Shown here one piece after another: positions 45,357 through 54,646 of a DNA stretch of 64,000 nt. Source of the stretch: an uncultured Paracoccaceae bacterium (lineage in GTDB: Bacteria; Pseudomonadota; Alphaproteobacteria; Rhodobacterales; Rhodobacteraceae); the NCBI GenBank assembly GCA_951812615.1, contig CATOSU010000004.1, forward strand, positions 170,205 through 234,204, written 5' to 3'. The notes under the pieces are model-generated. The model did not search any database. It was not told the origin of the DNA and saw only the letters and a program-made list of their open reading frames with translations. A program made the position numbers and the translations under genes. The first letter of the stretch is position 1; the number at the start of each line of letters is the position of its first letter.

Positions 45357-46712
45357 ATGAGTTTGACGTTCGAGACATTGAAAACACGGATCGCATCGGG
45401 TGAGATTGACACGGTCCTGACCTGCATTGTCGACATGCAGGGGCGGCTGATGGGCAAACGGTTCCACGCCGAGGCGTTTCTGGAGATCGCCGGCGATGAA
45501 ACCCATTGCTGCAACTACCTGCTGGCCACCGATCTGGAAATGGCCACGCCGGACGGCTATGCGTCGACCTCGTGGCAACAGGGCTATGGCGACTATGTCA
45601 TGAAGCCGGACCTGAGCACCCTGCGCACGGTGCCCTGGCTCGAAGGCACGGCCATGGTGCTCTGCGACGTTCTCGATCACCACAGCCACGCACCGGTGCC
45701 TCATTCCCCGCGCCAGATGCTCAAGCAACAGATCGCCCGCGCCGCGGAGATGGGGCTGTCGCCGGTCATGGCGACGGAGCTGGAGTTTTTCCTGTTCCGC
45801 GGCACCCATGACGAGATTGCCCGGAACGGGTTCCGGCTGCAGCCGATTTCGAATTACAACGAGGATTACCACATCTTCCAGACGTCCAAGGAAGAGCCGG
45901 TCATGCGCCCGATCCGCAACCATCTGCGCGCCATGGGCGTGCCGGTGGAAGGGTCCAAGGGCGAGGCCGAGGCCGGGCAGGAAGAGCTGAACATCAAATA
46001 CGCCGATGCGCTGGCCACGGCCGATCATCACGCATTGGCCAAGCACGGGATCAAGGAGATCGCCCACGCTCAGGGTCATGCCGCGTCCTTTCTGGCCAAA
46101 TGGCATCACGACCGGGTCGGCAGCGCATCGCATGTGCATCAGTCGCTGTGGCGCGACGGGGCCAACGCGTTTCACGACCCGTCCCGCGATCTGGGAAAAT
46201 CGGAGCTTCTGGATCAGTACCTTGCGGGGCTGATCACCTATGCCGCGGAATACACGTATTTCGTGGCGCCCTACGTCAACAGCTACAAACGTTTCGCCCG
46301 CGGCTCTTTCGCGCCGACGCAGACCGTGTGGTCGGTGGACAACCGCACCGCAGCCTTCCGGCTGTGCGGTGACGGCACCCCGGTGGTGCGCATCGAATGC
46401 CGGGTGCCCGGGGCGGATATCAACCCGTATCTGGCGCTGGCCGCGCAGCTTGCGGCGGGGCTGAAAGGGATCGAGGAAAAGCTGTCACTGCCTGCACCCC
46501 ACGCAGGCGACGCCTATGCCGACGACGACGCCCGCCATATTCCGCGTACGCTGCGCGATGCGCGCGCGGCGCTGCTGGGGTCATCCATGCTGCGCGATGC
46601 GATGGGCGAGGATGTGATCACCCACTACGCCCGCGCCGCCGAGGTCGAGCTTGAAGATTTCGACCGGGTCGTGACCGATTATGAGATCGCACGGGGGTTC
46701 GAGAAAGCATGA
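45357..46712 (+). CDS. Glutamine-synthetase-like gamma-glutamyl amine ligase
   Basis: A 451-residue type I GS-fold protein with an N-terminal beta-grasp (CIVDMQGRLMGKRFHAEAF) and a catalytic domain showing MATELEFFLFRG, HAQGHAASFLAKW, GSASHVHQSLW and RIECRVPGADINPYLALAA. It lacks the size and context of housekeeping GlnA and resembles GlnA3/GlnA4/PuuA-type enzymes that add glutamate to amines. In this operon it may activate the imported amine or amino alcohol. The acceptor is unknown. Confidence 0.87.
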   Translation: MSLTFETLKTRIASGEIDTVLTCIVDMQGRLMGKRFHAEAFLEIAGDETHCCNYLLATDLEMATPDGYASTSWQQGYGDYVMKPDLSTLRTVPWLEGTAMVLCDVLDHHSHAPVPHSPRQMLKQQIARAAEMGLSPVMATELEFFLFRGTHDEIARNGFRLQPISNYNEDYHIFQTSKEEPVMRPIRNHLRAMGVPVEGSKGEAEAGQEELNIKYADALATADHHALAKHGIKEIAHAQGHAASFLAKWHHDRVGSASHVHQSLWRDGANAFHDPSRDLGKSELLDQYLAGLITYAAEYTYFVAPYVNSYKRFARGSFAPTQTVWSVDNRTAAFRLCGDGTPVVRIECRVPGADINPYLALAAQLAAGLKGIEEKLSLPAPHAGDAYADDDARHIPRTLRDARAALLGSSMLRDAMGEDVITHYARAAEVELEDFDRVVTDYEIARGFEKA

Positions 46713-46782
46713 CCTCAAAAGACGCCAAACAGGTTCCCGCGGCCAGCCTGAACGAGCCGGGCGATGCGCGGGGATTTTCGCA

Positions 46783-48165
46783 ATGACACCGAAACTCAGA
46801 TGCATTTCACCAATCGACGGATCGGTTTTTGCCGAGCGTGACACCCTGAGCCGGGCAGAGGCCCGGATTGCAGTCGAACGCGCCCGGTCCGCCCAGAAGG
46901 ACTGGGCCGCGCGGCCGTTACAGGACCGGGTGGATCTGGTCATGGCAGGCGTTGCCGCCGTGGGCGCAATGAACGACGAGATCGTGCCGGAACTGGCGCA
47001 TATGATGGGCCGCCCCGTGCGCTATGGCGGCGAATTTGGCGGCTTCAACGAACGCGCCACCCATATGGCCGGCATCGCCGCCGACGGCCTTGCCGACATC
47101 GTCGTGGGCGAGGACGACATTTTCCGCCGCTACATCAAGCGGGTGCCGCATGGCGTGGTGTTCGTCGTGGCGCCGTGGAATTACCCCTACATGACGGCGA
47201 TCAACACGGTCGCGCCGGCGCTCATCGCGGGCAACACCGTTGTTCTGAAACACGCGACGCAGACCTTGCTGGCGGGCGAACGCATGGCCCAGGATTTCCA
47301 CAGTGTCGGGGTGCCGGCGGACGTGTTCCAGAACCTGTTCCTCGATCACCAGACCACGTCGGACCTGATTGCCGGCAACGCGCTCGACTTCATCAATTTC
47401 ACCGGTTCGGTCGGCGGTGGTGCTGCGATGGAGCGTGCCGCGGCGGGTACCTTCACCGGCGTCAGCACCGAGTTGGGCGGTAAGGATCCGGGATACGTGA
47501 TGGAGGATGCCGATCTCGACGCTGCGGTTGACACGCTGATTGATGGCGCGATGTTCAACTCGGGCCAGTGCTGTTGCGGGATCGAGCGGATCTATGTGCA
47601 TGAACGCCTGTTCGACGATTTCCTGTCCAAGGCCTTCGTGATCGTGAACGGTTACCGGCTGGGCAATCCGCTGGACGCGGAAACCACGCTGGGCCCCATG
47701 GCGCACACCCGTTTCGCGGCAGAGGTTCGCGCGCAGACCGATGAGGCGCTGGTCGACGGGGCCACCGCGCATATCGAACGCTTCGCGGCGGATGATGGCG
47801 GCGCGTACCTTGGTCCGCAGATCCTGACCGGCGTGACCCACGACATGCGGGTGATGCGCGACGAAAGCTTCGGCCCGGTGGTGGGGATCATGCCCGTTGC
47901 ATCGGACGAAGAGGCCATCGCGCTGATGAATGACAGCCATTTCGGCCTGACCGCCAGCCTCTGGACCGGAGATCCCGACCGCGCCGCCCGCGTGGGCGAC
48001 CGCGTTGAGACCGGCACCGTCTTCATGAACCGGGCCGACTATCTGGACCCGGGCCTGTGCTGGACCGGCTGCAAGAACACCGGGCGCGGCGGCGGCCTGT
48101 CCGTGATCGGGTACCACAACCTCACGCGCCCCAAATCCTATCATCTCAAGAAGGTGACGACATGA
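46783..48165 (+). CDS. Aldehyde dehydrogenase
   Basis: About 460 residues from MTPKLRCISPIDGSVF. It has ALDH landmarks: VVAPWNYPYMTAINTVAPAL, NFTGSVGGGAAMERA, STELGGKDPGYVM with the general-base Glu, and the catalytic Cys in FNSGQCCCGIERIY. The N-terminal helix is shorter than in some family members. The ATG at 46783 is chosen over 46681 because the preceding residues overlap the ligase gene and are not ALDH-like. It overlaps the alcohol dehydrogenase by four bases. It probably oxidises the aldehyde made by that enzyme. Confidence 0.9.
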   Translation: MTPKLRCISPIDGSVFAERDTLSRAEARIAVERARSAQKDWAARPLQDRVDLVMAGVAAVGAMNDEIVPELAHMMGRPVRYGGEFGGFNERATHMAGIAADGLADIVVGEDDIFRRYIKRVPHGVVFVVAPWNYPYMTAINTVAPALIAGNTVVLKHATQTLLAGERMAQDFHSVGVPADVFQNLFLDHQTTSDLIAGNALDFINFTGSVGGGAAMERAAAGTFTGVSTELGGKDPGYVMEDADLDAAVDTLIDGAMFNSGQCCCGIERIYVHERLFDDFLSKAFVIVNGYRLGNPLDAETTLGPMAHTRFAAEVRAQTDEALVDGATAHIERFAADDGGAYLGPQILTGVTHDMRVMRDESFGPVVGIMPVASDEEAIALMNDSHFGLTASLWTGDPDRAARVGDRVETGTVFMNRADYLDPGLCWTGCKNTGRGGGLSVIGYHNLTRPKSYHLKKVTT

Positions 48166-49307
48166 GCCCTGTTGCAAACTTTTCGTATCCGACCGCCATC
48201 CGCTTTGGAGCCGGGCGGATTTCCGAACTGGCTGACGCCTGCATGGCCGCCGGAATTTCAAAGCCGCTGCTGGTCACGGACCGCGGGCTGGCGGGGCTGG
48301 ACGTCATGGCCACGGCACTCGATGTGCTGGAAGCCGCCGGGCTGGGCCGCGCCTTGTTTTCGGAGGTGGACCCGAACCCGAACGAGAAAAACCTCGCTGC
48401 CGGGGTTGAGGCGTTCAAAGCCGGCGGCCATGACGGGGTGGTGGCCTTCGGCGGCGGTTCGGGGCTGGATCTGGGCAAGATGGTTGCCTTCATGGCCGGA
48501 CAGACACGCCCGGTCTGGGATTTCGAGGATATCGGCAACTGGTGGACCCGTGCGGATGCTGACGCGATTGCCCCTAATGTCGCCGTGCCGACCACCGCGG
48601 GCACCGGGTCCGAGGTCGGTCGGGCCAGCGTCATCACAAACTCGGTGACCGAGGAAAAGAAGATCATCTTCCACCCCAAGGTGCTGCCATCGGTCGTCAT
48701 CTGCGACCCGGACCTGACGGTCGGCATGCCCGCCTTCATCACCGCCGGTACCGGGCTGGATGCTTTTGCCCATTGCGTTGAGGCGTTTTCCTCTCCCCAT
48801 TACCACCCGATGAGCCAGGGTATCGCGCTGGAAGGGATGCGGCTGGTTGTTGAAAACCTGCCGAAAGCCTATGCCACGCCGACCGATCTGGAGGCGCGTG
48901 CGCACATGATGTCGGCGGCGATGATGGGCGCGACCGCGTTTCAGAAGGGGCTGGGGGCGATCCATGCGCTCAGCCATCCGGTGGGCGCGATGCACCACAC
49001 CCATCACGGCACCACCAACGCGGTCTGCATGCCCGCGGTGCTGCGCCTGAACGCGGCGGCGATCCGCGACCGGTTTGACCGCGCCGCCGGGTATCTGGGC
49101 ATTGACGGCGGCTTTGACGGGTTCTGCGCTTTTGTCGATAGCTTCAACGACGGGCTTGGAATACCCAAACGCCTGTCGGGTCTGGGCGTCGAATACCCTG
49201 ACATCGACCGCCTGATCGCCGGCGCGCTCAAGGATCCCAGCTGTGGCGGCAACCCGGTCGAGTTGACATCCGGCAACGTGCGGGCCTTGCTGGAGGAACT
49301 GCTCTGA
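48162..49307 (+). CDS. Iron-containing alcohol dehydrogenase
   Basis: About 381 residues of the Fe-ADH family, from MSPVANFSYPTAIRFG. It has the nucleotide-binding VVAFGGGSGLDLGKM, PTTAGTGSEVGRASVITN and the metal-site histidines in GLDAFAHCVEAFSSPHYH and HALSHPVGAMHHTHHG. I take the ATG at 48162, in the aldehyde dehydrogenase stop codon, over the frame opening at 48057. It converts a primary alcohol to the aldehyde used by the preceding enzyme. The co-translation supports substrate channelling between the two. Confidence 0.92.
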   Translation: MSPVANFSYPTAIRFGAGRISELADACMAAGISKPLLVTDRGLAGLDVMATALDVLEAAGLGRALFSEVDPNPNEKNLAAGVEAFKAGGHDGVVAFGGGSGLDLGKMVAFMAGQTRPVWDFEDIGNWWTRADADAIAPNVAVPTTAGTGSEVGRASVITNSVTEEKKIIFHPKVLPSVVICDPDLTVGMPAFITAGTGLDAFAHCVEAFSSPHYHPMSQGIALEGMRLVVENLPKAYATPTDLEARAHMMSAAMMGATAFQKGLGAIHALSHPVGAMHHTHHGTTNAVCMPAVLRLNAAAIRDRFDRAAGYLGIDGGFDGFCAFVDSFNDGLGIPKRLSGLGVEYPDIDRLIAGALKDPSCGGNPVELTSGNVRALLEELL

Positions 49308-49368
49308 CACCGCCCGGTCCGGCGCCCGCCGGCCGGTCCGCCGGTACGAACGCGAAAAGGGCAACGCC

Positions 49369-49761
49369 ATGACGCTCGCCCGCGAGCTGTTCGATCAGGA
49401 TCAGATGATGCAGCTTCTGGGGGCCGAGCTCATCGGTGAAACCGATGGCTGCGTGACGCTGCAGATGCGTGTGACCGACCGCATGGTGCAAAAGCACGGC
49501 ACCTGTCAGGGCGGCGCGCTTTTTGCGCTGGCCGATGCCGCGCTCGGGATCTCGGCCAATTGCGCCGGGCAGGACGCCGTATCACAGCATTGCGCCATCA
49601 CCTACCTGCGGCCCGCGCGGCTGGGTGAGGTGGTGGTCGCCAATGTCGTTCTGAGCTCCGTGGCGGGCCGGACCGCGATCTATGACGTTCACCTCTCCAC
49701 CGCGGCCGGCGGCGCGGTTGCCGCGTTTCGCGGTGTGGCCCGCACCGTGCCCGCGGCCTGA
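49369..49761 (+). CDS. PaaI-type hotdog-fold thioesterase
   Basis: A 130-residue hotdog protein. The active-site segment HGTCQGGALFALADAALG matches the PaaI/YbgC-like thioesterase pattern, and ITYLRPARLGEVVVANVVL is the second conserved stretch. It would hydrolyse an acyl-CoA. It lies 61 bases after the alcohol dehydrogenase and may be the last gene of the operon, though no acyl-CoA ligase is seen, so the link to the pathway is weak. The convergent LuxR gene ends 17 bases on. Confidence 0.85.
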   Translation: MTLARELFDQDQMMQLLGAELIGETDGCVTLQMRVTDRMVQKHGTCQGGALFALADAALGISANCAGQDAVSQHCAITYLRPARLGEVVVANVVLSSVAGRTAIYDVHLSTAAGGAVAAFRGVARTVPAA

Positions 49762-49777
49762 TCGCAGCGCGCGGCTG

Positions 49778-50530
49778 TCAGGGACGACATATTGCAAAAA
49801 GCCCTGTGCGCGAGCTGATCCCGAGCTTTTGATAGGCGCGTTTGCGGTAGGTGATGACCGTCGATGGCGCAATCTCCATCCCGTCGGCAATCAGCTCGGC
49901 CTTCTGTCCCGACAGGATCCCCAGACAAACCTCGCGCTCCCGCTCGCTCAGCGCGGCCAAAGGCGGCGGGATCTCGAACCGGTCCGGCCGGTCGAAATGC
50001 ATCAGCACAAGCCGCCCGGCCAGACGCGCAGTATCGGGATCGCACAGCACGGCGTTTTCCCCGCCCTGATAGAGGTTGACGAAGAGCCGCACGCGCTGGC
50101 CCGCCGCCAGCAGGGTGGTTTTTCCCGCCAGCCCGGGCGCGTCGAAAAAGATCTGTCGGTAAGGCGCGCTCATCCGTTCGGCGAAATCCTCCATTCGCCG
50201 CAGCCGGATCTCGCCCGCCGGAGTGTCGCGCAGCTCCTGCAACAGCGGGTCCTTTTCAAACCAGCCGTCCAGATAGGTGCTGGCCAGCTGCCCGGCCAGC
50301 GCCGAGTGGCTGAAATGGCGTGACATGAAGCAGCGGGCATGGTCGGTTTCGATCGAAAACACCATGATCTGATCGATGTGCAGGGTTTCGACGAAGTCCA
50401 GAAAAGCAACCGCGAAATCATCCGAACCCACCGTTTTCAGGCAGTTTTCGATATGCTGAGCGAAACCGGGCATGGCCGCCACGCTATCACGTCCCCCAAA
50501 AAGGGGGACAGACAAATCCCGTGACGGCAT
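49778..50530 (-). CDS. LuxR-family transcriptional regulator (solo)
   Basis: A 250-residue regulator with a C-terminal LuxR HTH (LSEREREVCLGILSGQKAEL; TVITYRKRAYQKLGISSRTG). The N-terminal region lacks the Trp/Tyr/Asp triad of AHL-binding domains, and there is no luxI nearby. It is divergent from the flavin monooxygenase at 50570, 39 bases apart, so it likely regulates it. The ATG at 50473 is an alternative start. Confidence 0.85.
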   Translation of the reverse strand: MPSRDLSVPLFGGRDSVAAMPGFAQHIENCLKTVGSDDFAVAFLDFVETLHIDQIMVFSIETDHARCFMSRHFSHSALAGQLASTYLDGWFEKDPLLQELRDTPAGEIRLRRMEDFAERMSAPYRQIFFDAPGLAGKTTLLAAGQRVRLFVNLYQGGENAVLCDPDTARLAGRLVLMHFDRPDRFEIPPPLAALSEREREVCLGILSGQKAELIADGMEIAPSTVITYRKRAYQKLGISSRTGLFAICRP

Positions 50531-50569
50531 CTACCACCGCCCGCAACCGAACCAGAACGGACACATGAA

Positions 50570-52186
50570 ATGAGACCCGCCGGACGCGCCGACACAGATT
50601 CGCTCTATTTCACCTACCCGCATTTCGATGCCCCCGTGCGAAACGCGGGCTCGGACGATAGCGCCCCGGTGGCGATCGTCGGCGCCGGGCCCGTGGGTCT
50701 GACCGCCGCACTGTCGCTGGCGGGGCAGGGCATCCGCTCGGTTCTGTTCGACAACAAGGACACTTTCAACGATGGCAGCCGGGCGATCTGTATCTCGCGG
50801 TCCAGCTTCCAGATCCTCGAACGGCTCGGCGCGGTGTCACCGTTTCTGGAAAAATCGCTGGGATGGACCACCGGGCGATCCTTTTACCGGGGGCAACAGA
50901 TCCTCGAATTCCGGATGCCGGACAGCCCGTCCGAAAAGTACCGCCCGATGTATAATCTGCAGCAGCAGTATATCGAACAGTTCCTGTGGCAGGCCGCCGC
51001 TGAAAGCGACCTGATCGAAATCCGCTGGCAAAGCGAGGTGTCGGCGATTGCCGACGAAGCAGAGGGGGTTCGCCTGACCATCAGCGCCCCCGGCGACACC
51101 TATGAATTCCGCGCCGCGTGGGTGCTGGCCGCCGACGGGGCGCGCAGCACCATCCGCACGCTGCGTGGCCTGCGGCTGCAGGGTGAAAACTTCGAAGGCC
51201 GCTACGTGATTGCGGACGTGCAGATGGCGCATGACTACCCGACGATCCGCCGCGCGCTTTTCGATCCGGACTGCCGGCGCGGCGGCACCATCCTCGTGCA
51301 TCGGCAGCCCGACAATATCTGGCGGATCGATTATCAGCTGCGCGACGGCGAAGACGAGGCCGACGCGATCCGCGAAGAAACCGTGCGCGCCTCGGTCGCC
51401 GCGGTTCTGACCGAAATCGGCTATTCCGGCGAGTGGGATCTTGAATGGTGGAGCGTGTATTCTGCCAACACGCTCGCGCTGGACGACTACCGGGACGGCC
51501 GGGTGTTCTTCATCGGCGACAGCGCCCATATCGTGCCGATCTTCGGGGTCAGGGGGCTGAACAACGGGCTGGCTGATGCCGAGAATATCGGCTGGAAACT
51601 GGGCTGGGTCCTGAATGGCAGGGCAGGGGAGGCGCTGCTCGACAGCTATTCGCCCGAACGTCGCGGCGCCACGCTGGACGTCTTTGCCAACGCCTCCAAA
51701 TCGGCCCGGTTCATGACACCGCCGACGGCGGGATGGACGCTGATGCGCGACGCCGCGCTGAACCTTGCGCTGACCCACCCGTTCGCCGGTGAGCTGGCCA
51801 ATCCGCGGCAGATGACGCCCTATACCTATTCCGCCAGCCCCGTGGTGCAGGCCGACGACCCCGGCTTTGAGACAGGGCCCGTGCCGGGCGCTGCCCTGAC
51901 CGATGCCGTGGTCGGCGACGGATTTCTCTATGACCTTCTGGGGCCGGGGTTCAGCCTGATCTGTTTTGATCCCGCGCTGGCCGGTCAGTTCGCGGACACC
52001 GATATCACGGTGTGCCTGCTGCAGGCGGGGTCACCGGCGGCGCAAAGCCTCGGTGCCAGCGCGCACAGCGCCTACCTGATCCGCCCGGACGGGCACGTGG
52101 CCGGACGCTGGAGATCGGCGCAGGCGGGCGATATCCGCGCCGCGCTGCAACAGGCCACAGCCATGCCAAAGGACGCCACAACATGA
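50570..52186 (+). CDS. FAD-dependent aromatic-ring monooxygenase (MhpA-like)
   Basis: A 538-residue flavin hydroxylase of the PHBH/MhpA superfamily. The first FAD motif is IVGAGPVGLTAALSLAGQG; the Asp-Gly motif is VLAADGARSTIRTLRGL; the second FAD motif is VFFIGDSAHIVPIFGVRGLN. The C-terminal thioredoxin-like domain is present (VCLLQAGSPAAQSLG). It hydroxylates a phenolic ring with NAD(P)H. Substrate unknown; 3-(3-hydroxyphenyl)propionate, resorcinol-like or gentisate precursors are options. It is coupled to the DUF2783 gene by ATGA overlap. Confidence 0.87.
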   Translation: MRPAGRADTDSLYFTYPHFDAPVRNAGSDDSAPVAIVGAGPVGLTAALSLAGQGIRSVLFDNKDTFNDGSRAICISRSSFQILERLGAVSPFLEKSLGWTTGRSFYRGQQILEFRMPDSPSEKYRPMYNLQQQYIEQFLWQAAAESDLIEIRWQSEVSAIADEAEGVRLTISAPGDTYEFRAAWVLAADGARSTIRTLRGLRLQGENFEGRYVIADVQMAHDYPTIRRALFDPDCRRGGTILVHRQPDNIWRIDYQLRDGEDEADAIREETVRASVAAVLTEIGYSGEWDLEWWSVYSANTLALDDYRDGRVFFIGDSAHIVPIFGVRGLNNGLADAENIGWKLGWVLNGRAGEALLDSYSPERRGATLDVFANASKSARFMTPPTAGWTLMRDAALNLALTHPFAGELANPRQMTPYTYSASPVVQADDPGFETGPVPGAALTDAVVGDGFLYDLLGPGFSLICFDPALAGQFADTDITVCLLQAGSPAAQSLGASAHSAYLIRPDGHVAGRWRSAQAGDIRAALQQATAMPKDATT

Positions 52187-52362
52187 CCCCTGCTGACCTC
52201 GAAACCGTTTTCGAAGAGCTTGCACTGGCCATCGATGCCACGGCAGAACCCAAGCGCGAGCTATTTCTGGCCAAGCTGGCCCTGCTTCTGGCCCATGACC
52301 TGAACGACCCGGCCCGGCTCCGCTCGCATCTGGCGGCGGCCGCCGCGAAACTCGACGCCTGA
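52183..52362 (+). CDS. DUF2783 family protein
   Basis: A 59-residue protein from MTPADLETVFEELALAID to AAAAAKLDA, wholly helical in appearance, with LFLAKLALLLAHDL. The family is a constant companion of MhpA-like flavin monooxygenases in Rhodobacterales and may act as a small subunit or adaptor. The start at 52183 lies in the monooxygenase stop codon. The longer frame from 52012 runs through the monooxygenase and is rejected. Confidence 0.85.
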   Translation: MTPADLETVFEELALAIDATAEPKRELFLAKLALLLAHDLNDPARLRSHLAAAAAKLDA

Positions 52363-52751
52363 CCTGCGGCCATAAACCCGGCAGGCAGGGGCGGGGAGAC
52401 CGGCACACCTGATCTCCGGTCAAACCACCCTTGAAACAGCGGAGCAGCGTATCGTCGGGCCGTGGTGCGGCGCCCCGACGCTTCTGACTGCCGGTTTATT
52501 CCGCGAACTCCGCAGACCCTCCAGGGGTCGCGGCTCGCTCGCCAAATCGCCGTGCCGGCGGGCGGCCCGTCGATGCGCGGCGGCCCCAAGGGCCGCGTTC
52601 ACGCGCGGGAGCTTCCTTCAACAGGTGATTGGATCCGGGCGAGCGCATCCTGTCCTCATCTGGCAACAACCCGCCCCGTATCATTGCAACCGGGCAAACG
52701 CCGCGTTCCAACGCCCGGATCAGGACCCGGATCTGATCGACGGCCCGCGCG
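52363..52751. repeat. Gene-free spacer holding dispersed hairpin repeat, copy B (core 52577-52609)
   Basis: A 389-base spacer between the DUF2783 gene and the convergent pirin gene holds no plausible ORF. Its core repeat matches copy A at 39336-39369 with one gap (stem GCGGCCCC-AA-GGGCCGC) and then the shared GTTCACGCGCGGG. Further downstream both copies share CGCATCCT. Both lie between convergent genes, which fits a bidirectional terminator or a small repeat family. No inverted ends or direct target repeats were seen. Confidence 0.6.
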
Positions 52752-53657
52752 TCACCCCTGAATGAACGTCCCGTCCCGCAGGTCCTTCATCGCCTGCATC
52801 AGCTCGGCCTGCGTGTTCATCACGATCGGCCCGTGCCAGGCCACCGGCTCGGCAATGGGCGCCCCGGAGATCAGCAGGAACCGCGCGCCTTCCGGCCCGG
52901 CCTGCACGGTGATCTCGTCCCCGGTGCCGAACCGCACCAGCGTGCGGTTCCCCGACATGTCGCGGATATGGATTTCCTCGCCCGCCACTTCCTTTTCCAG
53001 CAGCACGCCAGCGGGGGCGGAGGCATCGGCAAAGGCGGCATGGCCCTCGAACACGTAGGCAAAGGCGCGGCGGTAGGTGTCGACCGGAATGGTTTTCCTC
53101 ACCCCGGCGGGCAACGAGATATCAAGGTATTGCGGGTCCGCCGCGATCCCGTCCACCGGTCCGGTCCGGCCCCAGAATTCGCCCACGATCACGCGCACAC
53201 GGGTGCCGTCATCATCGACGATCTCCGGAATTTCCTGTGCGCCCACATCCTGATAGCGCGGTGCGGTCATCTTCTGGCTGGCCGGCAGGTTGCCCCACAG
53301 CTGAAACCCGTGCATCTGCCCCTGCGCGTTGCCCGTCGGCATTTCCTGATGCAGGATGCCGGACCCGGCGGTCATCCACTGGACGTCGCCCGCCCCCAGC
53401 GTTCCGGTGTTGCCCAGACTGTCGCCATGCGCCACCGTGCCGGCCAGTACATAGGTTATCGTTTCGATCCCCCGGTGCGGATGCCATGGAAAGCCGCGCA
53501 GGAAATGCTCGGGGTTGTCATTGCGGAAATCGTCAAACAGCAGAAACGGGTCCAGCTCGGTCGGGTCCTGAAAGCCGAAGGCGCGGTGCAGGTGCACGCC
53601 GGCCCCTTCCATGGCCGGGGCGGCCTTGCGGGTTTCCATCACAGGTCTGAGCGACAT
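52752..53657 (-). CDS. Pirin family protein
   Basis: A 301-residue bicupin of the pirin family. It has FLLFDDFRNDNPEHFLRGFPWHPHRGIETITYVLAG with the metal-binding His pair and Glu, then GAGDVQWMTAGSGILHQEMP. Pirins bind iron; some act as quercetinases or transcription cofactors. Function is not fixed by this context: SDR on the same strand and a repeat spacer on the other side. Confidence 0.9.
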   Translation of the reverse strand: MSLRPVMETRKAAPAMEGAGVHLHRAFGFQDPTELDPFLLFDDFRNDNPEHFLRGFPWHPHRGIETITYVLAGTVAHGDSLGNTGTLGAGDVQWMTAGSGILHQEMPTGNAQGQMHGFQLWGNLPASQKMTAPRYQDVGAQEIPEIVDDDGTRVRVIVGEFWGRTGPVDGIAADPQYLDISLPAGVRKTIPVDTYRRAFAYVFEGHAAFADASAPAGVLLEKEVAGEEIHIRDMSGNRTLVRFGTGDEITVQAGPEGARFLLISGAPIAEPVAWHGPIVMNTQAELMQAMKDLRDGTFIQG

Positions 53658-53758
53658 GGGTCAGCCTCCTTCATACGCAGTTGAACCACAGATAGTCCGG
53701 CGCGGGCCCGGCGCAACGCGCGCCTGCTCACCGGTGCTGTGCATGGCCGCACCGCTGA

Positions 53759-54553
53759 TCAGGGCATCCGGCCCAGATGCATGCCGGCATCGGCCAGCAG
53801 GGTTTCGCCGGTCACGTGCCGGGACGCGTCCGACACGAGAAACAGCGCCGCGTCCGCGATGTCGTCGGGGCCGGACGCGGTTGCCAGCGGCGTCAGAGCC
53901 TCGATCCGCGCCACGGTCTGTTCAAAGCGCGTTTCATCCATCACGTCGCGGAACCATCGGGTGGTGATGAAGCCCGGGCAGATCGCGTTGACCCGGATCT
54001 GTGGCGCCAGCGCCCGGGCCAGCGTCAGGGTCATCGTGTTCAGTGCGCCCTTGGAACAGGCATAGGCCACCGAGGACGCCATGCCGTTGACCCCGGCAAT
54101 CGACGACGTGTTCAGCACCGCGGAGCTGCGCCCGGTGTGTTCATGCGCCGCCATCAGCAACGGCTTGGTCACCTGCAGCATCTGCCACGGGCCCACGACG
54201 TTGACAGCATAGACATCCAGAAAGTCGTCCTTGCTCAGCGCATTCAGGTCCTGATGGTCGATGGCATGGCGGGTGATGCCGGCATTGTTGATCAGGATAT
54301 CAAGCCGCCCGTGATCCGCCGCCGCATCGGCCAGTGCCCGGCATCCGGCGGCCTCTGATACATCCGCCTGCACCACCTGCACCCCGGCCCCGGCGGCGCG
54401 GCACAGGTCAGCGGTCTCCTCGGCATCGCTGGCGGAGCGGCTGTAATTGATGATCACGTCCGCACCGCGCTCTGCCAGCTTGACCACCATCGACCGGCCC
54501 AGCCCCGTTGCCGACCCGGTCTCCAGCGCCAGCCGTCCGTCGAACTCGCTCAT
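53759..54553 (-). CDS. Short-chain dehydrogenase/reductase
   Basis: A 264-residue classical SDR. The cofactor motif is TGSATGLG, followed by NNAG, the catalytic Ser in TSSIAG and Tyr-x-x-x-Lys in YACSK. The C-terminal part includes NAICPGFITT and VTGETLLADAGMHLG. It is a NAD(P)-dependent oxidoreductase whose substrate is unknown. It may share control with the pirin gene, 101 bases downstream. The nucleotide cyclase is divergent. Confidence 0.9.
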   Translation of the reverse strand: MSEFDGRLALETGSATGLGRSMVVKLAERGADVIINYSRSASDAEETADLCRAAGAGVQVVQADVSEAAGCRALADAAADHGRLDILINNAGITRHAIDHQDLNALSKDDFLDVYAVNVVGPWQMLQVTKPLLMAAHEHTGRSSAVLNTSSIAGVNGMASSVAYACSKGALNTMTLTLARALAPQIRVNAICPGFITTRWFRDVMDETRFEQTVARIEALTPLATASGPDDIADAALFLVSDASRHVTGETLLADAGMHLGRMP

Positions 54554-54646
54554 TTCAATCCTCCCCTTTTCCCGGCAGAGTGGCCGCAGAGCGGGCCGGG
54601 CGCAACGCGAACTTTCTGGCTCTCGGCCCTGTCTCCGACTAACCTG

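Noticed and set aside
42814..45396. 860-codon antisense frame across the TRAP genes
   Set aside because: Shadow of dctM and dctP; His/Arg/Gln-rich with no domain.
49778..50530. Quorum-sensing LuxR/LuxI pair
   Set aside because: No LuxI synthase nearby and the N-terminal domain does not show the AHL-binding residues.
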